64,000 nucleotides of DNA from Progne subis subis (lineage: Eukaryota; Chordata; Aves; Passeriformes; Hirundinidae). Each line of letters starts with the position of its first letter. Within the stretch, counting starts at the first letter, position 1. Position numbers and translations under genes: made by a program. The stretch covers positions 2,294,001 to 2,358,000 of the forward strand of contig JAKJHU010000016.1 of the NCBI GenBank assembly GCA_022316685.1, given 5' to 3'. Below, piece after piece: positions 14,387 through 26,586 of this stretch. The notes below the pieces were generated by a model. The model was not told the origin of the DNA, did not search any database, and saw nothing but the letters and a program-made list of their open reading frames with translations.

Positions 14387-14388
<2 letters not shown>
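11090..14388. other. A/T-rich unique sequence, no gene seen
   Basis: Only short open frames occur, the longest being 105 codons on the minus strand at 11315-11632. A modest CA-rich patch lies at about 13420-13485, and an A-rich tract interrupted by C residues lies at 14188-14262. No CR1, LTR, tRNA or conserved domain was recognised. Confidence 0.55.
14188..14262. repeat. A-rich tract with CC interruptions
   Basis: About 75 bases made almost only of A, broken by single C, CC and one GCC. It is one of several tracts of this composition in the window (see also 16753-16832, 54869-54934 and 62231-62309). It looks like low-complexity sequence or an eroded poly(A) tail. Confidence 0.8.

Positions 14389-14391
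<3 letters not shown>

Positions 14392-14441
<50 letters not shown>
14392..14441. repeat. (TG)n microsatellite, about 25 units
   Basis: Fifty bases of uninterrupted TG dinucleotide. The poly-His/Thr frame on the minus strand arises from it. The tract is long enough to be length-polymorphic and to take up Z-DNA under supercoiling. Confidence 0.95.
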
Positions 14442-14444
<3 letters not shown>

Positions 14445-17400
14445 GCAAACATGGCATTCAGGAGAGTGAAATGAAATGAGCCAGAAACTTCTCACATTTT
14501 CCTGGCATCTGTGGCGTGTCGCCATATGAGAACCATATGACTGCTGGCAGATTGGCATGTCAGCTCAAGCATGTACAACTTGACCTCACGGAGCTCTGTG
14601 TTTATCAGTTTATAACAGGAATATTGATACAATTTTAGCTGCAGTCTTTCTGTGCAAGGACACTTCATCCTTTCACAGTCCTAATTCTCCTTTGCTAAAA
14701 TGACAGCACCTTGTTTTTGAAGTTGCTTTTCCACTTGGGAAAAAAAAAGCAAAGGCGGCAGAAGACAGCAGAAAGCTGTTCTGTGTGCCAGAATGATGTT
14801 TCATTCATTGTTTTGTTAACTGTGAAGTCCTTAGTGGAGTTTGTCACGGGGTTGCCTGGCTGACTTGTGCTGTCTTTGTGGTTGAAAAGCACAGCATTAT
14901 TAAAAACAGAGGTGGAGGCAAAAATCTGGAATGTTGTTAAAGCTGCAAGTTATTGCTGAATTGTGTCTGCACAGAGCAGTCCTAGTGTTTATTCACTCAG
15001 AAGAAGGATAAAACGATAGTACATAAAAATGTATATGAGCATTTTTTTACCTCAAGTTTGCTTTCTTGGTCTCCAAATGATTGGAATGTAAGCATGTATG
15101 TAGCTGTTGCATTACATATATATGCAATTAAATATTAGAATCTCGAACACGATATAAAATCTGAGACAAACAGCTCTCCACCCAGAATGAGAAACTGGAT
15201 ATATGTGTAATCATAAATCTGAGTTTGCTGCAAAAACTCAGATGTCATACAAACTTGTCTGGTTGTTTATGGCAGGTGAGAGTTGGTAACAGCAAAATGA
15301 TGTAGGTACAGTCGAATCATGATCTGCACTGGAGACAGAAATAAGAAGTACAGAGAGTACTCTAGACCATATGATTTCATGTAAACTGCCTTAGTCACCA
15401 CCACTTCCTTCAAGAATAAGAGTATATCTTATATCCTTGAGGACTTAAACATGCACTTGCACTATAGCTTGTTCCACTTAGTGTGGAAAGATGATGTGCT
15501 GAACATGCACCGCTTCACATTAGCACCCGCGACTGCACTCACAACCATCTTTCAGAAATAACTCTATTCATATCTGCTCAAGCTTCCTTGAAGGTTAAGC
15601 TTTGAACTGCTGTGATTTTCTAATTTTCTCTATACTGGCAACTTAATTAGAATCTCATCAGAGCAGATTCTAGGACTGACATTAAAACTTCCTCACCCAC
15701 TGTCTTGACGAGAGCCATTATAGAGACAAGTAATATTCGGGTTTTTTTTGTGAGGACTGGCATGAAGGGTAGGTGGACAAGCAGAGATGAACGCCATTAG
15801 AAAATTAATTAGATGACATCTCAAAGACAAAAAAGAAAATATAGAGTGATTTTGCTTCTTGAATTTAAAAAAACAAACTAGGAACAGAAAGAAAGTGAGA
15901 TCTAAAATTTCACTTTCCCCAGAGACTGACTATGGGACTATATGGCAGACAAAGAAATATCCTGCTACATGCAACTATATGTACCTAAAAGACTCTGCAT
16001 AACTCAAATATGCAATCTGTGGTGATCAAAATTGCCACAATTACACATGTCCTTGAGAAAATCTATCAGAAAGTCTAAAATATTTGGATGCATTTTCCAG
16101 AATTACATTCAATGGTCTTTTCACGCCAATGGATTGGAAGAAAGACTAAAATAGAAATAAAAAAGGGAGGGGGAATGGCTCTGTTCTGCTGAAAATGGAA
16201 AGCTATTTATTTCTAGTTTGTTTTGGCAGGTGATGTTTGGCCAGCAAATCTAATATTGTGGTAAAGCCAAACGTTTTTGAGTTTACCCATCTGTAACCTC
16301 CACACAAGCTACAAAATTTAAAAAATTCAAAGTTTCAGAATCTTTTATGCATGATGAACTCTGATTTAGTTTTCATTATCATCTGTAGTCTGAGTCTTTG
16401 CTGATAGCTTGAGAAAACTTGCCATATCAAATTACCACAAAAAATGTCCAGCCTATGGAAATGAACAATGAGCAACATCTATTTGACAATTGTCTCTTAC
16501 GTTGACACATACTCTGTCAAAAGCACCAGTATGGGTCATTGATGACATCTAAAGAGGCAAAGTGCATACTCATAAAAGACTATTGAAAGTAAAGTATGAT
16601 CACGAATTCTCACGGATGTGCCAGTTAATTAATTCATATACACATTTTCACTGTTGCTCACTTAGATGAATTGAACACATGGATGGGGTAGACTCTCAAA
16701 AAAAATAAAATATATATATATATATGGGTTTGGGATAATTTTCCTCTATTAGGACAAAAAAAACCCAAAAACCCAAAAAACAAAACAAACCCCCTCCCCC
16801 CCCCCCCCCCCAAAAAAAAAAAAAAAAAAAAAGAGTCGTTTCAGTCAGACATATCATGTTATTTTATATATAATTTATCATTTTGAATGGTAGCAAAAGT
16901 ACTTAGAGAAGTAGAAAGAATCAGAAGTGTGCTTGTCATTCATGATGGTATGGATGCTCAAGAAAAGGTAAATTCACTTCTGAACACTGAGCTCATCTTA
17001 AGCCATGGGCAACATCAACTAAATTGTCATCATCTAGAGAGAATAACATAAATCTGCACAAAACATTTTAATACATCTTACAGTCATTATGGTATAAACT
17101 TAAATAAATGGTAGATTTATACATGAATAAGCAATGCCTCTCATCATTAGATAGTACTTAGTGTAAGTGGACCAGTCAAGCTGTTTGTGCCTGTTTGTTT
17201 CTTTTCAAAGAATTGTAGTGGGGGGTGCCCAAGCATATGATTCAGAAGGGAGGGAAAATCATTTACTGCAGCATGTGCACAGGTTTGAGTGAGAGCAGAT
17301 TTCCATGAAGGAATGAAATATGAGCCAGGGAAAACACCCCTTTTTGAACACACTCACAAGCCCTGATTGCATGGCCCACAGCTGGAGTTAATCCAGATTC

Positions 17401-19085
17401 CTGTTTAATTAAATAGTAGCAGGCATTCTGCCGCCTTACATCAAAATGCAAAAGGATGGAGGTGAAATGCAAAATGTGACACCCGCACCTCCTCACTGCT
17501 CCTGAGAAAATATAGGATTTATTTTAAATATTTTAATGACAATCTAATCACTGTGCAGGACAAATCTTAAAAGCACAGGGCGAATTCTAACTTCATAGAG
17601 AAATGTATGTAATAAAGTAATGGCTTAGTACTAACATATTAAATTTTGTTATTCAATAAACTCCCTATGAAATAACCTGTGCTATAATTTCTTGTAAGAC
17701 CATCCTATTCTGGGCCTGCATTATTCTTTCACAACAATAAGAATAAAACCTTCCTCTGGAGGATGTCTATATGAGAAATAGCCCCATTATATACTGTGCT
17801 GTTTTAAAGCTGGGCACTTAATGTAGTATCTATCCTTTAGCATCTATATAGCTATATTCCGTTATTTTCACAGGTGAAAGTTGAAATTTCGTCAATCTGT
17901 GAGGAGCAGGAGCTCATCTATAGAGCAGGTCAAGTGAGATGTAACAGGCTCCAAGGTTATAGGGTGTGATAGAAGTAAACAGGTGACAACTCTTTTACAA
18001 ACTTACAAGAATATGTATGTTCTACTTCTCTTTAAACAGATTTTCTTCATTATTCTGTTAATCTATGGCACAGGTATCCTGATTTCATAGCGTGATGGAG
18101 GCTGTCTGATTTCAAAAAAACACAGATACATTTGGGGACACGGAACATGTATATTTGCTGTCATTGAAGAATACATTTATTTCCAGTGTACAGTCGCATG
18201 TAGGAAACAATAAAGATACATATTATGGTGCTTATGCATTTTTATAGCATCGTACAGTAAACATGGATAGCATCCTTGGTGAAATAACAATGGCAACAAC
18301 CACTACCCTCTTGGTTTTCTCCTGTAAACAAAAATAAGTGTTGAGTTGGCTTTCTTATTTGCCTGAAGTCAACAGCAAAAAAAATTGTTAACCATAGAGG
18401 TTCTGAGTCCTTGAGGAGAAAGATGACTGTTGGGGTGGTAAGCAAAAAGTGCAGGTTAGAGAAGCTACATTTTCTCCACAAGCACAGCTGGTGCAGTCTT
18501 TAAAAAATACTTATTTCTATACTTTTCCTTAAAAGCATAAAACAGGAACAATAAATAAACCTGAATTGAAGATAGCTTAAGAGTGATCAAAGTTTAATGT
18601 TGTCTTTATGTAACTCCTTTTTAACTAATGTAATGCTTTTCATAGACATTACTAAGCCAAAAATCAGCAGGAATAAGCAAATGTATAAAATATTTCTATG
18701 CCTATTGAGAGCATTCAGTCACATTACATTAGAATAAATTATTTTCTAACAGTATAAGCACTACTATCTGAAAGAAGGAAATACCCTGACTGCCTGCTCA
18801 TTTTGGCTAGCACATTACTTCCAGTGCAGGAGATGGCTTAATATGCATTTTTAAACCTTTCTGTGACATATAAGAGGCCAGCTAGAACCACATCACTTGG
18901 TTCTGATGTGGCATGGTGTCACCTTGGTTTTTCTGAGTTTTTTAAAGCCTTTTGATTGTTCATAAAATGGAGTCAGACTTTTTAGCTACTGTACAATATT
19001 AGGAGCAGTTTCTACCTTTTTCTCACAAATGTAACATAAACAAATCCTTTGTTTTTCATTCTCTGTCCTTTGTTTGCATACTTCT
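14442..19085. other. A/T-rich unique sequence, no gene seen
   Basis: Apart from the simple repeats near 16.7-16.83 kb I recognise no element. Frames are short, with a maximum of 79 codons. Composition is uniformly A/T-rich with very few CG dinucleotides. Confidence 0.55.
16701..16832. repeat. (TA)n, A/C-rich tract, then C16-A21 homopolymers
   Basis: A short (TA)8 at 16710-16725 is followed by an A-rich tract with CCC interruptions from about 16753. Then come 16 C (16796-16811) directly followed by 21 A (16812-16832). Adjacent long C and A homopolymers are unusual and are prone to sequencing and replication slippage. Confidence 0.9.
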
Positions 19086-19089
19086 AACC

Positions 19090-19307
19090 TGAAAACAATT
19101 GTAACTGACAGTTGGTCTGGCCATTTGGCTGGGAGGTGAAAACTCCAGAAGCCAATCCACAGTCAGACCCACAAATGTATAAAAAGTAAGAAATAAACAG
19201 GCAGAGGGTTCTCCACCTTGGTTCTCGGCCTTGGCTCTCTCAGAGGAACAACTCTGCCCTGCGAAATTTCTCGTCTCTCGTGTGATTGCTTTGCGTATCC
19301 CAGTCAC
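19090..19307 (+). mobile_element. Compact LTR-like element (endogenous retrovirus), plus orientation
   Basis: Promoter and polyadenylation signals typical of a short retroviral LTR occur in order. These are CCAAT at 19152-19156, TATAAAAA at 19178-19185 and AATAAA at 19192-19197. A CpG-containing U5-like stretch follows and ends near CAGTCACA at about 19307. TATA and AATAAA lie only a few bases apart, which implies a very short R region. Such compact layouts are known in some avian retroviral LTRs. I could not fix the left boundary or see a target-site duplication, so the limits are approximate. No retroviral coding sequence flanks it, so if it is genuine it is a solo LTR. The alternative is a chance arrangement of short motifs. 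Confidence 0.45.
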
Positions 19308-19309
19308 AG

Positions 19310-20498
19310 CATGGTTATTTGTATATTCCTTATGATGGTTCCTAACTTTGTGTCTGTTTTACAATTATCCTTCTCGTCATTCAGGCACATTCTTTAGCAC
19401 ATAAAAATATATTCTTTATTTCATACAGCTTAGCTGACCCTATCCCATTATCCTCTGTGCCTTCTGTCACAGTCTGAACACACCCCCTCTCCCTAGAGTC
19501 CCTTTGGGTGTTTCTCCTTAACTCTTGACATTTTCAACTCTGTGAAACAACATTTAAAGATCAACCTAAAAGCTAAATTATTAATTCATTTCCATCTTTC
19601 CCTGCACCTTAATTCCATAGGCTCGCCACTGTAGCAGGCTTGGCAGAGATGGAAAGAATGGCAATAAATGCATTCAAGGTCCCCTGACATCTAGAAAACA
19701 GAGCAACAATTCAGAGGAAGAAGACGGCTGCTCTAAATTCTGCTTAACATATCTGCAAAATCTTTCCAAGGTACCTGTCTGCTTTCAAATCCAGCCTTGA
19801 TTTGCCTCTTTTTCCTCTCTCTCTCTTTTTTTTTTTTGTTTTTTTTTACCCTAGGGTTATATCCCTCATCACAGACCTGGAAGAGAATCCTCAGAAGCGA
19901 TGCTTTGCTTCAGGTTTTCTCTCTCAGGCAGCTCCTGGGGGCCCGGGGGCAGCCGGCCTCAGCTTGCACTACCCCACTGCTCCTGGCTCCCATTCCTCCC
20001 TCCCTGATGTTCCTGGCGATGGAGCTGTGTTGGAAACAGGCTTCTGGGCACTGCTCTGGGCAGTGTGTGCTAGGACACAGACCGCAGGTAAATCATGTGC
20101 TCTATAAAATGAAGCATTTCGATCCAAGAGTAGAGGGACATCATCTCCATTTTCTTGCCAGCCACATCACAGCCTGTGCAATACATTCACTTTACGACAT
20201 TTAAAAAGGGCAAGGATCTGCCATCACAGCTGCTTTATCTATATGCATTTTGTGTGTGTTCCATACATGCATAGCGTGTCTGCAGGACTCCCAAAAAACC
20301 CTACAGGGCTCCCATGCTGGGAGCATCTCCCCTGTGAGACAGTGGGGTTTTTCTGGTGTGTGGATGCAGATCAAATCCCTTCAGCAGGAGAGGCAGGGAT
20401 GCCCTAGACTGGTAAGGATGCTGTCCTATATCCTGGTGCTAGTAGGGAAAGTCTGGAGCACCCTGTCTAATTTGTTTTCTCATGGCATAATAATTGTT
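19310..20498. other. Unique sequence with a GC-richer patch, no gene confirmed
   Basis: The interval 19855-20087 is GC-richer than its surroundings. A very strong acceptor-like pyrimidine tract ending in CCCTAG precedes it and CAG|GTAAAT follows it. Two frames are open across it. There is no recognisable domain, so it is treated as a possible cryptic exon (see findings). The rest is unremarkable. Confidence 0.45.
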
Positions 20499-20592
20499 TT
20501 ATATTTATATTTATATTTATATTTATATTTATATTTATATTTATATTTATATTTATATTTATATTTATATTTATATTTATATTTATATTTAT
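20499..20592. repeat. (TATATT)n hexanucleotide array, about 15-16 units
   Basis: About 94 bases of perfect period-6 ATATTT. Translation gives open Tyr-Leu, Tyr-Ile or Asn-Ile dipeptide repeats in several frames, which explains the apparent 162-codon frame at 20250-20738. The array is extremely A/T-rich and a likely unwinding element. Confidence 0.95.
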
Positions 20593-20705
20593 TCTCTCTC
20601 TTTTTTTTTTTTTTTTTTCTTTTTTTCTTTTTTTCTTTTTCCTTGCTTCTTCTATTTGACCATCTTTACCTCTCTCCATGTACTACTCCTACTTGTTTCT
20701 TTTTT
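20593..20705. repeat. Long pyrimidine (T/C) tract
   Basis: Directly after the hexanucleotide array, the plus strand is almost pure pyrimidine. It runs CTCTCTC, then long T runs spaced by single C, to about 20640, then looser T/C-rich sequence. Mirror-like polypyrimidine tracts can form triplex DNA. It is low-complexity sequence, not coding. Confidence 0.8.
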
Positions 20706-23700
20706 CTGCAATGGTCTTATTTTTTCAGATCTTTATAGCCTCATTTCTGCCCAAAACAGAGAACTTAATTTTTAAAGGGAAGCAAGCTCTAATTTGAAGC
20801 CTAGTTTTTGTTTTTTTTTTCAAAATGGACTTTCCAATTCTCATGGCAATTTCCCTCCTTCCCCCAAATTCAGTATTAAAAATTCTTGGAAACATTAGCC
20901 AGGCAGGATTAAAAAAAGAAATATTTTAATAAAATGTCTTTTGGGTTTTGAATGACAGAGCAAGGTTGTGTGTATGATATATTATAAAAAGCCTTAAACA
21001 CCAGAATATTATGCAAAAAAGTAACAGCTATTCTTTCTGAAGGTGCCATTTATCAGCATCTGAGGAGGTTATTTAAGTGAGTAGTTTAACAAATGTGAAA
21101 TAAAGTGTAATGTTTATCAGCTGTCCTGTTCAACTCTAAAAAACATAGAAGAAGATGGCACTTAAAAATGGAATGGACATCAATCAAAATACATTGCCAG
21201 TTTACACGAGAAGTTATATATAGCCCTATAGAAACAATGCATGGGAGATGTGCTGCTGGGGGTCACTTGACCAGGCAAAGGAGAGAGGCTGAATCATACA
21301 CCTTGGGCAGGCACAGACAAGCACTCTATCATTTTAATAATGCTCTCATTGCAGAAAGTTTTGCCAGTTATGGCCATGATGCTTAATTGCCCTCATTTAT
21401 CTCCCTAATAAGTGATGTCATTGAGTTAGAGCTGTTGAACATATACAACTGGCAAGTCAATAAGTAAACCTGGCTATCCACACCTATCTACCTTAGTGGG
21501 GGGATAAATGGGAGTAAGAAATGCAGCAAGGCTGGAAAACTACACACAGTGAAATTTAGAAGAGCAAAACATATATTTCATTGTCTTATTCTTGTACTTG
21601 TCTGAGACCATCCACATCTATTGAGAATTTAAAAACTGAAAATACATACATTCTCTGAGTATAGAAGCAAACCCATTTGTAGTGCCAGCTTGAGAATTTA
21701 AGGGGTGACAGTGTCCTTTGGTCCTGCTGCATCTTCATATAGGCAGAGGTAGCTGCAAGTCTGCACAGTGGGTCTGTCACTGTGTAGAAAAAAAAGTGCT
21801 TTCAGCTCCATATTTTCATTCATTGCAAGGCTTTAGTTTTGGATGATGTAGATGAATGAAAACAATAAAAAGGAAAAAAGCAAACAAAAAGCTCCCCAAA
21901 TGGCTTTACACAAGCTGAGTGAACAAATAGAGAAAAAACCCAAACACATTCTTAGCAGCGAGTCTGCGTTATCTCCATAGGGTACAAATCACTGCCATTT
22001 CCAAGTCTTTATCTCCCTTGCAGAGGTTACCACCTGCTGCATTTCCAGGAGGTCTGGATGGTGTTGCTGTGGCCTGGCCAGGGGCCGTCAGGACTGCTGT
22101 GCTTAGGCAGGATGATCTGCGAGCATGCAGGAAATATGTCCAAGGTGGATGGGGTTTACCTGCTTACCTGCTCTCCTATATTTCTAGGTAGGAAACTTTC
22201 TCTAAAAGGAATTTTGACAGAGCTCAGATTTTGGGGACAGTCTGGAGTTTCTTCTCATCTCAGACCTGCCCATTAATGGGGGAAAATGTGAGAGGGCTGT
22301 TCATTTCTTTAGAAATCCTCTTTTCCCAGTCTCAGGAAGTAAATGGCTGGAGTTGGATAATTAAGAAAAGTTGCTTAGTCTCTGTTAACCTCTGTGTCTA
22401 CAAGGGCAGAGAGCAGCAGGACTTTACAAGTCTGAGCAGGCTAAAAGTGGTCATGCAAGATGATGGGAGTCTTGGGGCATCCTGTGCTGCTTCATGCAGG
22501 AAATTGGGTGATTATTGGAAATAACTTCCTGGGAATTGCTAGGAAAGCATAAAGGGAGTGAGGGAGGCTGAGCGTGAGTAGAGAAAAGCCAAGGGGCTTC
22601 TGCAGGGCCAGAATTAGGTAAGTGCCTACGTGAGAAAATCAAAAGGTAGAGCAGGGGAGGACCAATGACCTTCAGCAAAGCTGGTCTCCTCAGGCTGCTC
22701 CTTTCTCAGAACAGTTTGTTTCTCTTTCTATTATTCTGTCCTTTTCCAAACTGGAGAAAACGTTGGTGGTTTTTTTTTTGTTTGTTTGTTTGGTTTTTTT
22801 TTTTTTTTTTTTCCAATGCTTCCTGTTTATGGCATGGCTTTAGATTTTTTTTAAGGTCTTGCACCTCTATCTGGAGCACTTAAACTGCCTGTGGGCAGAT
22901 AGCTTGCCACCGCAGCGCCGAGAGACTTCCTCAGCAGAGTTCACAACTGTGGCTAACAGTTTGGGTGGTTCTACTAAAAATACATTACACCTGGAGATAC
23001 TTGATGACTCTTTTCCCAGAGCTGATGAAAATTACTGTTACTTTTTTGAAGGGAATTTTCAGGAAGTGTTAAACGTATCTATAATAAGAGGAGCTGGCTT
23101 TAAATGTAATATTCACCACAGCTTTGAACTGTTGGTAAAGCCAGTTTGTTTCCTACAATATCCCCACATTTCTTTATGGAAATAACTTCACGCAGTTGGA
23201 GTCTGTGAGAAGGAAGGTGATATGGGTCATGAAATTATACCAGATTTTAATATCTACTGTATGAAATTCATAGCATGCAGGATCTCAAACAGCAGCTACC
23301 AAGTTAGATTGTATTCTTAATATAGACTCTCAAACCCTTTTATGATTAAATGTTGACTTTTCCTACATGAAAGCACAAAAGGTTGGTGCTGTGTGGGAAG
23401 TTCAAGGTACCAAGATTACAGGGTGTAAAAATAAGGATTAAAAAGACTTTTTTTTTTTTTCCCCAGTTTAGAGTAATTTTAAAATGTTGGAAAAATGTTC
23501 CAGGCCATTTTAAAACAGGTCTTTTTGAAATGTTGTTAGCATGATGAACTATTACAAAAATTATGGGATAAAACCTTTGTTTACACTGGTGTTAAAGAAA
23601 ATTTTAAACCAAGAACTAATTATTACAAACTCACAAACTCCAATTTGTGTTTAGAAATGATGACAAAAAATACTTCCTTTTGCTCCAGTATACCTTTAAA

Positions 23701-23935
23701 GAATTTTAATATTCCTAAATGAACCATTTGATAAAAATAATGCAACTTTACAAAATGTTTGAATTTTACTGAGACAAATTTGTAAGAATTTCACACAATT
23801 GTCTGTGGTAGGGACAGGCACTAGGTCTGTGAAGGGCTAGGGATTTACTAGGATGAGAAGACTGCAGTAACAGTAGGAAATAGAGACAGGAAAGAAAAAA
23901 ACATCTACTGCACAAGTCAGAAAGTTGTGGAAAAT
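20706..23935. other. A/T-rich unique sequence, no gene seen
   Basis: Frames are short, the longest being 108 codons at 22859-23185, and without a recognisable domain. A T-rich tract with GTTT units occupies about 22767-22812 and a T run lies near 23449-23460. No element was recognised until the CR1 fragment begins at about 23940. Confidence 0.55.
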
Positions 23936-23939
23936 GGAA

Positions 23940-24340
23940 ATGCCAAGAAGATAGACTTGGGGCATTGACCACCTTTCTAGGAAGCCTGTTCCAACGTCTG
24001 ACCAACCTCCCAGCAAAGAAATGCTTCCAGTGTCCAGTCTGAACCTCCTCATGTGCAGCTTTGAACCATTCCCTTGTGCTCTGTCACTGGGTACAGGGAG
24101 AAGGGATCCACACCCCGCTCTTCACTTCCCCTCCTCAGGAAGCTGGAGAGAGCCATGGGGTCACCCCTCAGCCTCCTTTCATCCTCCAAAGTAGACAAAC
24201 CCAAAGTCTCAACTGCTCCTCACAGCCTTTCAACACTCACACCAGCTTGGTTGAGTCCCTCCTCGGGATTTATTCAAAGACCTTCACATCCTCCTTAAAT
24301 TATGGGGCTCAGAACTCCAGAGAGTATTCAAGGTTTCTCA
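23940..24340 (-). mobile_element. CR1 LINE fragment (ORF2 C-terminal end), minus strand
   Basis: Read on the minus strand, this matches the 3' part of CR1 retrotransposon ORF2. Residues NRLPRKVV followed by NAPSL (about 23955-23995) correspond to the well-known CR1 ORF2 C-terminal motif. The upstream DNA has the usual CR1 segments, such as the stretch specifying high-level divergence around the ACAGAGCACAAGGGAATGG-type region. The copy is 5' truncated, as almost all CR1 copies are. It also lacks the 3' UTR octamer tail, so it is broken at both ends. Frame disruptions show that it is inactive. Confidence 0.85.
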
Positions 24341-26301
24341 TGTCTATGCCTTTTGGGTTTTTTTCCCTACTCAATGTGTAGATAATATAAAGGAGCAAGT
24401 TTTAATAAGCTATGAACTAAGTATGGTCTTACGACAAATGAAACATCAAGGTGTGTTTTAAACAATAGGACCTTTTAGAAAGAAATAGGGTTTCTTCGCT
24501 GAGTTTCAATGAAGTTGTTCTTGATGCCTAAGTAAATATCACATGGCAATATTAGCATAACCAAGGAGGGTATTATTTGGATCAAAATATGGATATATAC
24601 CAAATGAAATGATTCAAAGAAAGCTGCTTTGGGTGATATCAGGGTAATGATGTTGTAAAACATTATTCCTGACTGGTAACCTTATCTTTCACACCCTTTT
24701 CAAGATATCTAAAATGCCATATTAAGAGAGGTTTAAAAATAAATAATTTCTTCTACTTCCTGAAGTGAAGGGTTTGTCATCAGAGCGTTAATTCAGTATA
24801 AAAAAATTAAAAAAAACTTTGCAATTTTTCTGCAAAATTAAATACTGCTATCTGAACCATTGAGAGAAATATATTTACATATTTAAGGCTAAAGATCTTT
24901 TGTAAATGTTTAGTTACCACATTCAAACCTTTCAACACTTCCCCCGAAATCACATTATTCTTATGAAGATACAACAAGAAGTCAAAGAATAAAATGTAAA
25001 AAGCTCCACTTCAGTAATATGAAGGTTGTGAAAAGAGCTGACAGCATCCAGAAAGCTCAAAGTCAGAGCTGACAGCCTGTCCTTAACTCATGCTGTGTGA
25101 AAAAAGCAAATTTCATTAATACATATTAGCTGAGCCCAAAGATTGAACCCCTCAGCCCATCCCTCCTTCTCTATTTGAGTTATGGGAGCTGTTGTTTTGA
25201 GGTCTGATTTTCAAACTTGGCTTCAGTGTTGCTGTTAGAAGGCATGCATGGCACTTACAACATAAAACTCTGCTCAAAAGCTCTCTTCTGTCCAGGCACG
25301 CGCTGGTGCAGCAGCCAGGATGTGAGATGTTAGTTACAAATATCGATGTGTTTCTGCAGGCTTTGAAGACTTCACCAAAGGCACAACAGCTTGCTGTGCA
25401 CCTCTTCAGAAAACATTTGTTTGACATGCTTTCTACCTTTTACCCTTGCTATGGTTTATTGGCCTTGTGTGCATTTCTAACTTGTGATGCTCAATAAGGA
25501 TAAATTAACAAGTGCACCACGTATGTTTACAACCTCTGTGGAAAGCCATCTGTGAAATCTGTTCCTTTCTAGGAGCTGGTTGACACCTGGGACAGAGAAC
25601 TCTTCCTACACTGGCTCCATTCCTAAAGTCAGCTCTGGTGACTCTGGTTGGGGGAAATAACTGCATTTCAAAATACTACGTAGCCAGCACAAAGGGAGCA
25701 GGACAGACTTCCACTCATGACTTAGGAATTTTAAGTGTAGTAACATGTTCCTTGAAAATTGAGTAGAGCAGCTTTAGTAGTCCACAGCCTAAGAAATTTC
25801 TCTTGCCCTTCCTAATATACCACCAGGAGCAATTTCAGCTAAAAAGAAACACTTTCTCCAACTGTTTAAGTCCTGCTATACCTTTTAAAAATAGAGCTTA
25901 AGACTACACGAGATGGATGAAAGTCTGCGTGTATCTTCTAAAATTTCTTTTTTCCAAACCAGTGATCAAAAATTTGGTACCTGTAACCCAAAAATCTGAA
26001 GGATTCCACATACTTCAGTATAAGTAAGGTGTCTGCAGGATTCTGATGATCACTTTCTTTGAATGTTCCTTTCCTTCAGTGTTGCTCCCAAGGTACTGTG
26101 TGCTGGTGTTGCTGTGCACTTGTACTGCAGATTAATCTGAGCACTTTCCATAAGACTGAGCTTTGACAATGTTCACTGGTTCATGTGGGATAACACTTCA
26201 GTGAAACATTTCTGCCCATTTGTGAAACCTTCCTGCCCATTTCTGACAAGATCTCCTTAATAAACCTGAGCTCAAACCACTAGTGGAAGGTGCTGGTATT
26301 A

Positions 26302-26349
<48 letters not shown>

Positions 26350-26371
26350 CAACAACAACAACAACAACAAC
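26302..26371. repeat. Compound (AAT)n-(AAC)n microsatellite
   Basis: About 14-15 AAT units (26302-26345) convert directly into about 9 AAC units (26346-26371). The sharp T-to-C switch suggests a founding substitution that then spread by slippage. Confidence 0.95.
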
Positions 26372-26568
26372 ATTTAAAAAATAACCCCAACCAACCAGCC
26401 CTCAGACTAGAGAAGGTACTTAAAAAAATTATAACATCTGAGATAAAAAGGTGTAGAGAACATGACAGTCTGTCAGTAGAAGTCTGAGCTGATAAAGCCA
26501 GCAGTTTGTTGAAATATAATGGCCTTCTACTAAAATGCTAGGAGAGTAACAAGGCACCCATGCAAGGA

Positions 26569-26586
26569 AAAAAAAAAAAAAAAAAA
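26569..26586. repeat. Poly(A) tract
   Basis: A run of about 18 A followed by GAAAAG. It is low-complexity sequence with no element body recognised next to it. Confidence 0.8.

Noticed and set aside
20250..20738. 162-codon open frame, the longest in the window
   Set aside because: It is mostly Tyr-Leu dipeptides and Phe runs translated from the (TATATT)n array and T tract; no start context or domain.
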